Position numbers and translations under genes: made by a program. A DNA stretch of 64,000 nt, taken from NCBI RefSeq assembly GCF_900102105.1, contig NZ_FNBB01000006.1, forward strand, positions 124,001 through 188,000. Direction: 5' to 3'. The first letter of the stretch is position 1. Each line of letters starts with the position of its first letter. The notes beneath the pieces were generated by a model, which saw only the letters and a program-made list of their open reading frames with translations, was not told where the DNA came from and did not search any database. Positions 50,743-59,835 of this stretch are shown here, one piece after another. The DNA comes from Agrobacterium pusense (GTDB lineage: Bacteria > Pseudomonadota > Alphaproteobacteria > Rhizobiales > Rhizobiaceae).

Positions 50743-51996
50743 ATGCGCAGAGCAACTCTGTTCGCCGGCTTGGTTGCCGGTTTCAGCACATTTGCATTCA
50801 ACGCCGCGCAGGCGGTTGAAATCGAATATTGGCAATATGTCTTCGACACCCGCGTGAAGGCCATGGACGAGCTGATCGCACAATTCCAGAAGGCCAATCC
50901 CGACATCACCGTCAAGCAGGTAACCTTCCCTTATGCCGATTACCAGACGCGCGTGATTGCCGCCAATATGTCCGGCAAGGGCCCAGACGTGATGCAGCTG
51001 TTTTACGGCTGGCTCGACAAGTTCGCGGCGGGCGGGATTTTGCAGCCACTGCCAACAGACGCTTTCCCGCATGACAAGATCGAAAGCGAATTTTTCCCGA
51101 TCGTCAGCGCCATGAAACGCGGCGAGGACTATTACGGCCTGCCGACCGCGGTTCGTTCGCTTGCACTGTTCTACAACAAGAAGCTCTTTACCGAGGCGGG
51201 TCTCGATCCCGCAAATCCGCCGAAGACGCTCGATGAATTCGTCGCCGCCGCGCAAAAGATCGCTAAGCACGATGCCGCCGGCAATCTCACCGTCGCCGGC
51301 TCCACGCTCGATATGGGCGGACAGGATCACCAGTGGTGGCGTGAGGTGCTCATCCGCCAATATGGTGGCGAGCCCTATACCGACAACGACCAGAAGGTCG
51401 CATATAATAGCGAGCCCGGCATACAGGCTCTGAAATTCTACACCAGTCTGCAGCTCGAAAAAAAGATCGGTCAGGCGGGTTTCATGGATGAAGGCCAGGC
51501 CGCATTCCGTGCGGGCAAGGCGGGCATGACCATCGACGGCACTTTCCGGCTGGGCTCGTTCCGCACCATCAAGGATTTCGAGTGGGGCGTGACCGAACTT
51601 CCGACCAATGACAAGAATATCCGCTCCAACTATGCGAGCTATTTCGCCAACGGCATCAGCGCCAAGACAACGGGTGAAGAGCTTGAGGCGTCCAAGAAGT
51701 TCCTCGCCTATATCTCTTCACCGGAAGCCATGGCGATCTGGCTGAAGACAGTCGGCGAACTGCCGGCGCGACGCTCCGCAGCGCTGACCGAAGAAAACCT
51801 GAAGGATCCGATCTACGCGCCGTTCCTGAAGGGTCTGGAATATGCCCACACGACACTGTTCATGGATGAGGCCGCCCAGCGCCAGAACGCCATTGACATG
51901 ACCAACCGGGTCCTGCTCGAGGGCCAGTCGGTTGAAGATTCCATCAAGCAGGCCGCCGAGGCCGAGCAGGAAATCATCGACGCGGCGAAACCCTGA
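50743..51996 (+). CDS. Sugar ABC transporter substrate-binding protein (family 1)
   Basis: 417 aa from the ATG at 50743 behind AAGGAGG. Signal peptide RRATLFAGLVAGFSTFAFNA is followed by VEIEYWQYVFDTRVKAMDEL, the first strand of SBP_bac_1 proteins, and PDVMQLFYGWLDKFAAGGI. It captures a carbohydrate or glycoconjugate in the periplasm. It is the first gene of a six-gene operon with permeases, an ArgH-like lyase, an ATPase and a PfkB kinase. Confidence 0.93.
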   Translation: MRRATLFAGLVAGFSTFAFNAAQAVEIEYWQYVFDTRVKAMDELIAQFQKANPDITVKQVTFPYADYQTRVIAANMSGKGPDVMQLFYGWLDKFAAGGILQPLPTDAFPHDKIESEFFPIVSAMKRGEDYYGLPTAVRSLALFYNKKLFTEAGLDPANPPKTLDEFVAAAQKIAKHDAAGNLTVAGSTLDMGGQDHQWWREVLIRQYGGEPYTDNDQKVAYNSEPGIQALKFYTSLQLEKKIGQAGFMDEGQAAFRAGKAGMTIDGTFRLGSFRTIKDFEWGVTELPTNDKNIRSNYASYFANGISAKTTGEELEASKKFLAYISSPEAMAIWLKTVGELPARRSAALTEENLKDPIYAPFLKGLEYAHTTLFMDEAAQRQNAIDMTNRVLLEGQSVEDSIKQAAEAEQEIIDAAKP

Positions 51997-52013
51997 AAAC
52001 CGCAGGTCCAACC

Positions 52014-52955
52014 ATGACAGCGACAGATCAACAGGGGGCGGTATCCGGCCGCCCCGGCGGCTCCTTTGGGGACCGTCTTTCCATGCGCACGAAACGGCTC
52101 TTATGGATATGGAGCTTTCTGGCAATCCCTATCCTGTTTTACAGCATCATCCGTTTTTACCCGACGCTGCAGGCCTTCTACCTGTCCTTCACCAACTGGG
52201 ACCTGCTGAGGCCGGCAAAGTTCATTGGCGTCACCAATTACGTCAAGCTCTTCAAGGACCCGCAATTCTGGAAGGTGTTCAAGAACACCTTTGCGTATCT
52301 CATCGTCGGCACGCCGATCAGCCTCGTGCTCGCCTTCGTCATCGCCTTTTATCTCGACCGCGTACGCATCCTGCACGGTTTCATCCGCGCGCTTTATTTC
52401 CTGCCCTATCTGACGACGGCGGCCGCGATGGCCTGGGTCTGGCGCTGGTTCTATCAACCGCCGCCCATCGGCATCATCAACGACGTCTTCGCAATTCTCG
52501 GCATTCCGCAGCAACCCTTCATCCGCTCTACGGACCAGGCGCTTTATTCGATCATGGTGACAGCCATCTGGGCAGGCCTTGGCTTCCAGATCATCATCTT
52601 CATGGCCGGGCTGCGCGCCATTCCAACGACATTTTACGAAGCCGCCCGCATCGACGGGCTGGGCGAATGGGCGATCCTGCGCAAGATCACGCTTCCGCTT
52701 CTGAAACCCACCACGGTCTTCCTCGTGGTCTTCTCGTCCATCGGTTTCCTGCGCATCTTCGACCAGGTCTACAACATGACGACCAATGATCCGGGCGGAC
52801 CGCTCGGCTCAACCAGACCGCTTGTGCTGATGATCTATCAGACGGCGTTCAATTCCTATGCCATGGGCTATGCCGCAGCGCAGACGGTCGTCCTGTTTAC
52901 AATTCTTCTAGTCGTATCGCTGATCCAGCTCTGGGTCCTGAGGGAAAAGAAATGA
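52014..52955 (+). CDS. Sugar ABC transporter permease (MalF/UgpA-like)
   Basis: 313 aa. The N-terminus (LWIWSFLAIPILFYSIIRF) and FYLSFTNWDLL are typical, with the EAA loop EAARIDGLGEWAILRKITLP. It is 17 bases after the binding-protein gene and overlaps the second permease gene by 4 bases. It is an inner-membrane half of the importer. Confidence 0.94.
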   Translation: MTATDQQGAVSGRPGGSFGDRLSMRTKRLLWIWSFLAIPILFYSIIRFYPTLQAFYLSFTNWDLLRPAKFIGVTNYVKLFKDPQFWKVFKNTFAYLIVGTPISLVLAFVIAFYLDRVRILHGFIRALYFLPYLTTAAAMAWVWRWFYQPPPIGIINDVFAILGIPQQPFIRSTDQALYSIMVTAIWAGLGFQIIIFMAGLRAIPTTFYEAARIDGLGEWAILRKITLPLLKPTTVFLVVFSSIGFLRIFDQVYNMTTNDPGGPLGSTRPLVLMIYQTAFNSYAMGYAAAQTVVLFTILLVVSLIQLWVLREKK

Positions 52956-53794
52956 GCGAAGCAAAGCCACTTTCCCACGCCCGTATCCGCCCCGGTCGCA
53001 TTCTCGCCTGGACGTTGCTGTTCATCGGCGGTCTGATCATGGTTTCGCCGCTACTATTCATGTTCTCGACCTCGTTCAAGACGGCGGACCAGGTCTATGA
53101 TCTCAGGCTCATTCCCGCGGCACCGACGCTTGCCAACTATATCACGGTCATGGCCGACGGCCGTTTCCTGCGCTGGTTCTTCAACTCCATGCTGGTTGCG
53201 GTCATCGTTACCGTCTCCAACTGCTTCTTTGACAGTCTGGTCGGGTACACGCTGGCGAAGTTCGAGTTTCGCGGCCGCTATTTCATCTTCCTCGCCATCC
53301 TGTCGACGCTGATGATCCCGACCGAAATGCTCGTCATTCCCTGGTATCTGATGTCCAGCCAGTTGGGCTGGCTCGACAGCTACTGGGGCATCATGTTCCC
53401 GGGCATGATGACGGCCTTCGGCACCTTCCTGATGAAGCAGTTCTTCGAGACGGTTCCGAACGACTTCATCGAGGCCGCGCGCGTCGACGGACTGAACGAA
53501 TTCCAGATCTGGTGGAAAGTCGCTCTGCCGCTGGTGACGCCCGCGCTCTCCGCGCTCGCGATCTTCACCTTCCTAGGGAACTGGACAGCATTCTTCTGGC
53601 CGTTGATCGTCACGACAAGCAAGGAGCTCTACACCCTGCCGGTCGGCCTTTCGAGCTTTGCCGTGGAACAGCAAATCCAGTGGGAAATGATCATGACGGG
53701 CGCAGCCATTGCGACCATCCCCACCCTCATCGTCTTCATCGTCCTGCAACGCTACATCGTTCGCGGTGTGATGCTGGCGGGCCTGAAAGGATAA
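52952..53794 (+). CDS. Sugar ABC transporter permease (MalG/UgpE-like)
   Basis: 280 aa. ILAWTLLFIGGLIMVSPLLF forms the first helix, with STSFKTADQVY and the EAA loop EAARVDGLNEFQIWWKVALP. Its start overlaps the MalF-type stop (ATGA). The ArgH-like gene follows after 4 bases. Confidence 0.94.
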   Translation: MSEAKPLSHARIRPGRILAWTLLFIGGLIMVSPLLFMFSTSFKTADQVYDLRLIPAAPTLANYITVMADGRFLRWFFNSMLVAVIVTVSNCFFDSLVGYTLAKFEFRGRYFIFLAILSTLMIPTEMLVIPWYLMSSQLGWLDSYWGIMFPGMMTAFGTFLMKQFFETVPNDFIEAARVDGLNEFQIWWKVALPLVTPALSALAIFTFLGNWTAFFWPLIVTTSKELYTLPVGLSSFAVEQQIQWEMIMTGAAIATIPTLIVFIVLQRYIVRGVMLAGLKG

Positions 53795-53798
53795 CATC

Positions 53799-55313
53799 AT
53801 GGCCGATATCAACCCGCGCCAGTCGGATACCAGCAAGTTTCCCGACCCTGTCTACAAGGAAACCGTGCTGCGCCCGCTGTTTGACGGCGCCAAGAACCAC
53901 CACGTAGAGGCGTTCCGCCGCATAGACCGCGCCCACCTTGTCATGCTGCGCGAAACCGGCATTCTCGATGCCGATACGGCGGCCAAGATCGCCGGCGCAC
54001 TCGAAGACATCGACAAAACCATCGAACCCGCGGAGCTTGTTTATACCGGCGAGGTCGAGGATTTCTTCTTCCTGATCGAGAAAGAGCTGAAAGCCCGCAT
54101 CGGCGTCGATGTCGCCGGTCGCCTGCACACGGCCCGTTCGCGCAACGATATCGATCACACGCTGTTCAAGATCGGCCTCAAGGACAAGATCGACACGCTC
54201 ACCGTCAAGGCGCGTGTCCTCCTGAAAGCGCTGATCGATGGCGCCGAACGCAATCAAGCCACGCTGATCGTGGCTTACACCCATGGGCAGCCGGCCCAGC
54301 CCACCACCTTCGGCCACTACCTTTCGGCAGCGATCGAGGTGCTGATCCGGGATATCGAACGTTTTGCGGAGGCGCGCCGCATCGTCGATCTTTCGCCGAT
54401 GGGCGCTGCCGCCATCACCACCTCGGGCTTTCCCATCGATCGGGCGCGGGTCGCCGAATTGCTGGGCTTTGCTGCGCCCTTACGCAATTCCTATTCCTGC
54501 ATCGCCGCCGTGGATTACACGACCGCGACCTATGGGGCGATCGAACTGATGTTCCTGCATCTCGGACGGCTCATCCAGGATTTCCAGTTCTGGACAAGTT
54601 TCGAGGTTGGGCAGATCTACGTGCCGAACGCGCTGGTGCAGATTTCCTCGATCATGCCGCAGAAGCGAAACCCGGTGCCGATTGAACATCTGCGCCACCT
54701 CGCCAGCCAGACATTCGGGCGGGCGCGCACGGTGCTGGATGTGATGCATAATACGCCCTTCACCGACATGAATGACAGTGAGGGCGAAACGCAAGGCATG
54801 GGTTATGAGGCCTTCGCCTCTGCCGGCCGGGTTCTCGATCTTCTTGCCAGCCTCGTTGGCCAGATCAGCATCGATCCCGAAAGGGTCGACCAGAACATCC
54901 GCCGGTCGTGTATCACCATCACGGAACTGGCGGATTCGCTTGTCCGCATCGAAGACCTGTCTTTCCGCCAGGCCCATGAGATTGCCGCGACTGTTGCCAA
55001 GAGCGTCGTCGCGCTGAAAGGCGATCTGCCGAACGACGGTTACCAGCCGTTCCTCAAGGCGTTCCATGAGCTGACAGGGCGGCAAACCGGGATCGATGAG
55101 GAAAAATTCAGGCAGATCGTTTCGCCCGAGCACTTCGTTGCCGTACGCAGCCGTTTCGGCGGCCCTGCCCTCGAACCGATGCGGGAGGCGATTGCCACCT
55201 ATCGCAACAGGCTTGCTGCATTCGAGGCGGAAGCACGGCGATCCGCCGATCACGAAGCGGCAAAGGCCGCGGAACTCACAGAGAAATTCACCGCCCTGAC
55301 GGGAGCCCGATGA
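53799..55313 (+). CDS. Argininosuccinate lyase-like enzyme of the fumarase/aspartase superfamily
   Basis: 504 aa, longer than the usual ArgH of about 460-470. Superfamily motifs are intact: HTARSRND (110-117), THGQPAQPTT (161-170) and SSIMPQKRNP (283-292, catalytic Ser loop). Differences from ArgH are the residue after RSRND (Ile, usually Gln), THGQP instead of THLQ, and VPIEH after the KRNP motif. ArgH-related lyases such as EDDS lyase release fumarate from N-substituted aspartates. Its place between permease and ATPase genes of a sugar importer argues for a catabolic role on an imported aspartate conjugate, not arginine synthesis. This is inference. Confidence 0.85.
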   Translation: MADINPRQSDTSKFPDPVYKETVLRPLFDGAKNHHVEAFRRIDRAHLVMLRETGILDADTAAKIAGALEDIDKTIEPAELVYTGEVEDFFFLIEKELKARIGVDVAGRLHTARSRNDIDHTLFKIGLKDKIDTLTVKARVLLKALIDGAERNQATLIVAYTHGQPAQPTTFGHYLSAAIEVLIRDIERFAEARRIVDLSPMGAAAITTSGFPIDRARVAELLGFAAPLRNSYSCIAAVDYTTATYGAIELMFLHLGRLIQDFQFWTSFEVGQIYVPNALVQISSIMPQKRNPVPIEHLRHLASQTFGRARTVLDVMHNTPFTDMNDSEGETQGMGYEAFASAGRVLDLLASLVGQISIDPERVDQNIRRSCITITELADSLVRIEDLSFRQAHEIAATVAKSVVALKGDLPNDGYQPFLKAFHELTGRQTGIDEEKFRQIVSPEHFVAVRSRFGGPALEPMREAIATYRNRLAAFEAEARRSADHEAAKAAELTEKFTALTGAR

Positions 55314-56353
55314 TGGCGACAATCGAACTCAATAAACTGGTGAAGCGCTATGGCAAGGTCGAGGCGGTCAAGGGCATCAATCTTGCCATTGAAGACGGCG
55401 AGTTCGTCGTTTTTGTCGGCCCGTCCGGCTGCGGCAAATCAACTACCCTCAGAATGATCGCCGGGCTGGAAGAAATCTCCGACGGAGCGCTGAAGATCGG
55501 CGGCGACATCGTCAATGAGAAGGAACCGAAACAGCGCAACATCGCGATGGTCTTCCAGAACTATGCGATCTATCCGCACATGACGGTTCGCCAGAACATC
55601 GGCTTTGGCCTCTACACCTCGAAGCTTGACCGCGAGGAAAAGAACCGCCGCATCGAGGAGGCCGGCCGGGTGCTCGGTCTGGAGGCCCTGCTCGACCGGC
55701 GGCCGGCGGCCCTGTCAGGCGGCCAGCGGCAGCGTGTCGCCATCGGCCGCGCCATGGTGCGCGATCCCGCCGCCTTCCTGTTCGATGAGCCACTGTCTAA
55801 CCTAGACGCCCAGCTGCGCGCACAGATGCGTATTGAAATCAAGCGCTTGCATCAGCGTCTTAAGACGACAACCGTTTATGTCACCCACGATCAGGTGGAA
55901 GCCATGACCATGGCCGACAGGATCGTCGTCATGAAGGACGGCCACATCCTGCAGGTCGGCACGCCAACGGAACTTTATGAAACACCCGTCGACATCTTTA
56001 CCGCACGCTTCATCGGCAGCCCCTCGATGAACCTGCTGCGCGGAACCAGAGCCGGCGACAGCGTCGCGCCGTCCGCCACGGGTGAGCTTCTGATCGGCGT
56101 CCGGCCGCATGATCTGCTTGTTGGCGAGTCTGGGTCCGCTCAGGGGACGTTTACCCTGGAAGGAACGGTAACGGCAGTCGAGCCGCTCGGGCCGGAGACG
56201 CTTGTTCATCTGGACACCGACACCAGTTCGGTAATCGCCACGGCGAGAAGCAAAACCATTCCGGCCGTCGGCGGCAGGCTGCAATGCCAGGCGGCGCGAG
56301 GTTCGCTTTATCTTTTCGACGCCAAGACGGAAAAGCTTCTGGGCCGCGCATGA
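55310..56353 (+). CDS. Sugar ABC transporter ATPase (MalK/UgpC-like)
   Basis: 347 aa. Walker A GPSGCGKST, signature LSGGQRQR, Walker B FLFDEPLSNLDA and the C-terminal TOBE region with GVRPHDLLVG are present. Its first ATG overlaps the lyase stop by 4 bases, and its stop overlaps the kinase start likewise. It powers the MalF/MalG-type permeases. Confidence 0.94.
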   Translation: MMATIELNKLVKRYGKVEAVKGINLAIEDGEFVVFVGPSGCGKSTTLRMIAGLEEISDGALKIGGDIVNEKEPKQRNIAMVFQNYAIYPHMTVRQNIGFGLYTSKLDREEKNRRIEEAGRVLGLEALLDRRPAALSGGQRQRVAIGRAMVRDPAAFLFDEPLSNLDAQLRAQMRIEIKRLHQRLKTTTVYVTHDQVEAMTMADRIVVMKDGHILQVGTPTELYETPVDIFTARFIGSPSMNLLRGTRAGDSVAPSATGELLIGVRPHDLLVGESGSAQGTFTLEGTVTAVEPLGPETLVHLDTDTSSVIATARSKTIPAVGGRLQCQAARGSLYLFDAKTEKLLGRA

Positions 56354-57243
56354 TGACAACGGAAAAAACTGCCGTCATCAGCATCGGCCGGATCTATTGT
56401 GACCTCATTTTCACCGGTCTTAATGAACTGCCAGTGCTCGGCCGGGAACTGTTTGCCCGAGACATGGAAATCGCCCCCGGCGGCGGAGCCTTCATTGCCG
56501 CCGCCCATTTTGCCCACGTCGGACGCCCGGTTGCTCTGCTCGCAAGGCTTGGTACCGATACGTTTTCGCGCGACATCGGTGAGAAAATGGCGCAAAGCGG
56601 CGTCGACCTGCGGTTTCTGGAACATGCAGCAGATGCCGGACCGCAGGTGACGGTGGCGACGGTGGTTGGCCAGGACCGGGCATTTTTGACGCGCCGCGCC
56701 GGTGCCGCCCGTCCCTCGACGCTCGATGCCGCCTTCGCGTGGGATAACGCCCGGCATCTGCACATCGCCGAATTCGCCACGCTGCATGAGATGCCCGATC
56801 TGGTTTCACGCGCCAAGGCAAGCGGATTGTCAGTATCGCTCGATCCAAGCTGGGATGCTTCGCTGATCTACGATAAGGGGCTGCTCAAGGCCTGTGCCGG
56901 TGTCGACGTGTTTTTGCCCAATCTCGAAGAGGCGGAAGCAATCACGGGGCATTCTGACCCGGAAAGAGCCATCCACGCCCTGTCAGAGGCCTTTCCCGTC
57001 GTGGCGCTGAAAGGCGGTGCGCAGGGCGCGTGGATATCTTGTCGAAGGGGCTTGCAGCATCTGGCAGCCCAGGAAGTACCCGTCGTCGATACGACCGGCG
57101 CCGGCGACGCCTTTAATGCCGGTTTTCTTGATGCCTGGCTTCAAGGCAGGGACGAACAGCAATGCCTCACAGCCGGGGTTGCCGCGGGCAGTCTTGCCGT
57201 GCAGGCGGCGGGCGGCGCACCGAGGGTGTCGACCACCGCTTGA
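56350..57243 (+). CDS. PfkB-family carbohydrate kinase
   Basis: 297 aa from the first of two overlapping ATGs at the ATPase stop. The ribokinase fold has GGGAFIAAAHFAHVG at the N-terminal substrate lobe and the ATP/anion-hole signature DTTGAGDAFNAGFL with the catalytic Asp near 255. It phosphorylates a sugar or sugar derivative in the cytoplasm. It ends the operon and is convergent with the sulfatase gene. Which sugar is not predictable. Confidence 0.9.
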   Translation: MMTTEKTAVISIGRIYCDLIFTGLNELPVLGRELFARDMEIAPGGGAFIAAAHFAHVGRPVALLARLGTDTFSRDIGEKMAQSGVDLRFLEHAADAGPQVTVATVVGQDRAFLTRRAGAARPSTLDAAFAWDNARHLHIAEFATLHEMPDLVSRAKASGLSVSLDPSWDASLIYDKGLLKACAGVDVFLPNLEEAEAITGHSDPERAIHALSEAFPVVALKGGAQGAWISCRRGLQHLAAQEVPVVDTTGAGDAFNAGFLDAWLQGRDEQQCLTAGVAAGSLAVQAAGGAPRVSTTA

Positions 57244-57258
57244 GGCACCTTGCCCACC

Positions 57259-58773
57259 TCACTCGCCGCGCGGAAAACGCTGGTTTTCTTCCAGAACGTT
57301 GAGGTCCATGTGGTTACGCATGTAGCGTTCCGAAGCCTTCTGCAAGGGTTGGTAGTCCCACGGGTAATAGGCGCCGTTGCGCAGCGCCTTGTAGACCACC
57401 CAGCGCCGCGCCTGACTTTCGCGAACGGCGGCGTCGAACACCGGCAACTGCCACCGCCGGCCAATTTCGGCGGAAAGCGACGAGAGCACGTCGCTGAAAG
57501 CGGGATCGCCGGCGAGATTGGTGCGCTCTTCGGGATCGGCGTCCAGATCGTAAAGCAGCGGCGGATCGGCCTCACAGACGGACAATTTGTATCGACCGTC
57601 CCTGATGGCGACGAGCGGCGAGATTGAGCCTTCGGCCGCATATTCCATCGGCACCGGGCCGCGCCCGCCGGTGCCAGCAGCCAACGGCGCCAGATCCTCG
57701 CCATCCGTCCAGCATTTAAGCGAGGTGATATCAAGCCCTGCCAGACCGCACAGCGTCGGCGTCACATCCAGTGTCGAGGCCGGCGTATCGATCAATGCCG
57801 GCTGCCATCCTGGCGCGGCGATCATCAGCGGTACGCGGGCCGAGCCCTCGAAGAAGCACATCTTGAACCACAGGCCGCGCTCACCCAACATATCGCCATG
57901 GTCTGAAAGGAAGAGGACGATGGTGTCCTCCTCCATCCGCGTCGCCTTCAGGACGCCAAGGATTTCGCCGACCTTCTCGTCGATATAGGAGACGTTGGCG
58001 AAGTAACCGCGGCGTGCCCGGCGTATCTGCTCCGGCGAAATATCGAAGGCATTGTGGTCACAGGCTTCCAGCAACCGTTTCGAATGCGGGTCCTGCTGAT
58101 CGAAAGCAATGGCCTCCGACTGCGGATCGAGTGCCGGGCAATCCTCATAGAGATCCCAGAATTTCCGCCGCGCCACATAGGGATCGTGCGGATGGGTGAA
58201 GCTGACGGTCAGACACCACGGCCGGTCATCGAGCCGACGAGACAGGTCATAGAGTTTGCGAGTGGCGTGGTAGGCTACCTCGTCGTCATACTCCATCTGG
58301 TTGGTGATTTCGGCAACCCCTGCACCCGTCACCGAACCCAGATTGTGATACCACCAGTCGATCCGCTCGCCCGGCTTGGTATAATCGGGCGTCCAGCCAA
58401 AATCCGCGGGATAGATGTCGGTCGTCAGACGCTCTTCGAAGCCGTGCAGCTGGTCAGGCCCGACGAAATGCATCTTGCCTGAGAGACCGGTGTAATAACC
58501 GGCTGCCCGCAGATGGTGCGCATAGGTCGGAATGTCGGAGGCGAACTCGGCGGCATTGTCGTAAACCCGTGTCCGGCTTGGCAATTGCCCGGACATCAGG
58601 GAAGCACGGGCCGGCGCACACAGCGGGCTGGCCGTATAGGTATTGGCGAAGCGTACAGACCGCTCCGCCAAGGCTTTCAGATGCGGCGCATGGAGAAAAT
58701 CGGCCGGTCCATCGGGAAACAACGTCCCGTTGAACTGGTCGACCATCAGAATGAGGATATTGGGACGCGGCAT
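57259..58773 (-). CDS. betC: Choline-sulfatase
   Basis: 504 aa from the ATG at 58773; a GTG two codons upstream is possible. The sulfatase core is MPRPNILILMVDQFNGTLF with metal-binding Asp near the N-terminus, and CAPARASLMSG, the CxPxR site whose Cys becomes formylglycine. It hydrolyses choline-O-sulfate to choline and sulfate in the cytoplasm. The next genes encode a choline-binding protein and a LysR regulator, the usual choline-sulfate set. The choline-oxidising betAB genes are not in the window. Confidence 0.88.
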   Translation of the reverse strand: MPRPNILILMVDQFNGTLFPDGPADFLHAPHLKALAERSVRFANTYTASPLCAPARASLMSGQLPSRTRVYDNAAEFASDIPTYAHHLRAAGYYTGLSGKMHFVGPDQLHGFEERLTTDIYPADFGWTPDYTKPGERIDWWYHNLGSVTGAGVAEITNQMEYDDEVAYHATRKLYDLSRRLDDRPWCLTVSFTHPHDPYVARRKFWDLYEDCPALDPQSEAIAFDQQDPHSKRLLEACDHNAFDISPEQIRRARRGYFANVSYIDEKVGEILGVLKATRMEEDTIVLFLSDHGDMLGERGLWFKMCFFEGSARVPLMIAAPGWQPALIDTPASTLDVTPTLCGLAGLDITSLKCWTDGEDLAPLAAGTGGRGPVPMEYAAEGSISPLVAIRDGRYKLSVCEADPPLLYDLDADPEERTNLAGDPAFSDVLSSLSAEIGRRWQLPVFDAAVRESQARRWVVYKALRNGAYYPWDYQPLQKASERYMRNHMDLNVLEENQRFPRGE

Positions 58774-58787
58774 TTCCACTTTCCGGC

Positions 58788-59741
58788 TCAGAGACCAAGC
58801 TTGCCCTTAACGGCATCCGCACCCGGTTTTCCATCCAGCGTGGTAACGCCCTGCAGCCAGCCATCCAGCGCTTTGGGGTTGGCCTTCACCCAGGCCGCTG
58901 CCGCGGCTTTGGAATCCTCTCCGCCGAGAATCGAACCCATGAGGGTATTTTCCATGCCGATATCGAACTTCAGGTTTTTGAAGAGCGCCGCCGCGTTGGG
59001 GCATTTTTCCGGCCAGCCGGTGCGGGCAAGCGTATAAACCTCTGCGCCGCCGAAATTCGGGCCGAAATAGGCGTCACCGCCGGAGAGATAGGTGATATCG
59101 ATCTTCTCGTTCATCGGATGCGGCGCCCAGGCAAGGAAGACCACGGCCTTCTTATCCCGGCCCGCCCGTTCCACCTGCGCCAGCATGGCCTGCTCACCGG
59201 ATTCGACGAGCTGCCAGCCTTTAAGGCCGAAATCATTGGCGTCTATGATCTTCTGGATATTCTGGTTGGCGGGTGCGCCGGGCTCGATGCCGTAAATCTT
59301 GCTCTCGAATTCATCGGCATGTTTGGCGAGATCGGCGAAATCCTTCACGCCCTTCTCCGCCATATAGGACGGCACCGCCAGCGTGAACTTGGCGCTCTCG
59401 AGATTCTTCGTCAAGACCTCGGCAGCTTTCGCCGAATTGAGGTCATCTACGAAGGATTTCTGCGCCGGCATCCAGTTCCCGAGGAAAACGTCAATTTCGC
59501 CGTTCTTCATCGCCTGATAGCCGATGGGCACGGAAAGCGTCTTGACGTCGGCTTCATAACCCAATGCATCGAGCAGTACCGAGGCGACGCCATTGGTTGC
59601 GGTAATATCCGTCCAGCCGGGATCGCTTAGACGTACCAGCTTGCAGGACGCGTCATCGGCCGCCTGAAGCGGGGTGGAGAAGGCCGCCACGGACAGGAAC
59701 AGGCCGGTCGCGATGCGGTGCAGATGAGAAACGGTTTTCAT
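58788..59741 (-). CDS. choX: Choline ABC transporter substrate-binding protein
   Basis: 317 aa from the ATG at 59741 behind GGGGAG. Signal peptide (HRIATGLFLSVAAFSTPLQA) precedes an OpuAC-type domain. The choline-cage residues appear in SDPGWTDITATN (Trp and Asp), GNWMPAQ and LAWAPHPM (Trp), as in rhizobial ChoX. It brings choline, and perhaps choline sulfate, to the membrane. It lies 14 bases upstream of the sulfatase gene; choVW-type permease and ATPase genes are absent here. Confidence 0.86.
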   Translation of the reverse strand: MKTVSHLHRIATGLFLSVAAFSTPLQAADDASCKLVRLSDPGWTDITATNGVASVLLDALGYEADVKTLSVPIGYQAMKNGEIDVFLGNWMPAQKSFVDDLNSAKAAEVLTKNLESAKFTLAVPSYMAEKGVKDFADLAKHADEFESKIYGIEPGAPANQNIQKIIDANDFGLKGWQLVESGEQAMLAQVERAGRDKKAVVFLAWAPHPMNEKIDITYLSGGDAYFGPNFGGAEVYTLARTGWPEKCPNAAALFKNLKFDIGMENTLMGSILGGEDSKAAAAAWVKANPKALDGWLQGVTTLDGKPGADAVKGKLGL

Positions 59742-59835
59742 TGCGGCTCCCCTTGTATTAGTCCAGTTTATTGAACACCACATTGTTTTTGCCTGTGAAG
59801 CAGGTATTTTTCGATAAGTGATATAAGGAAATTTA

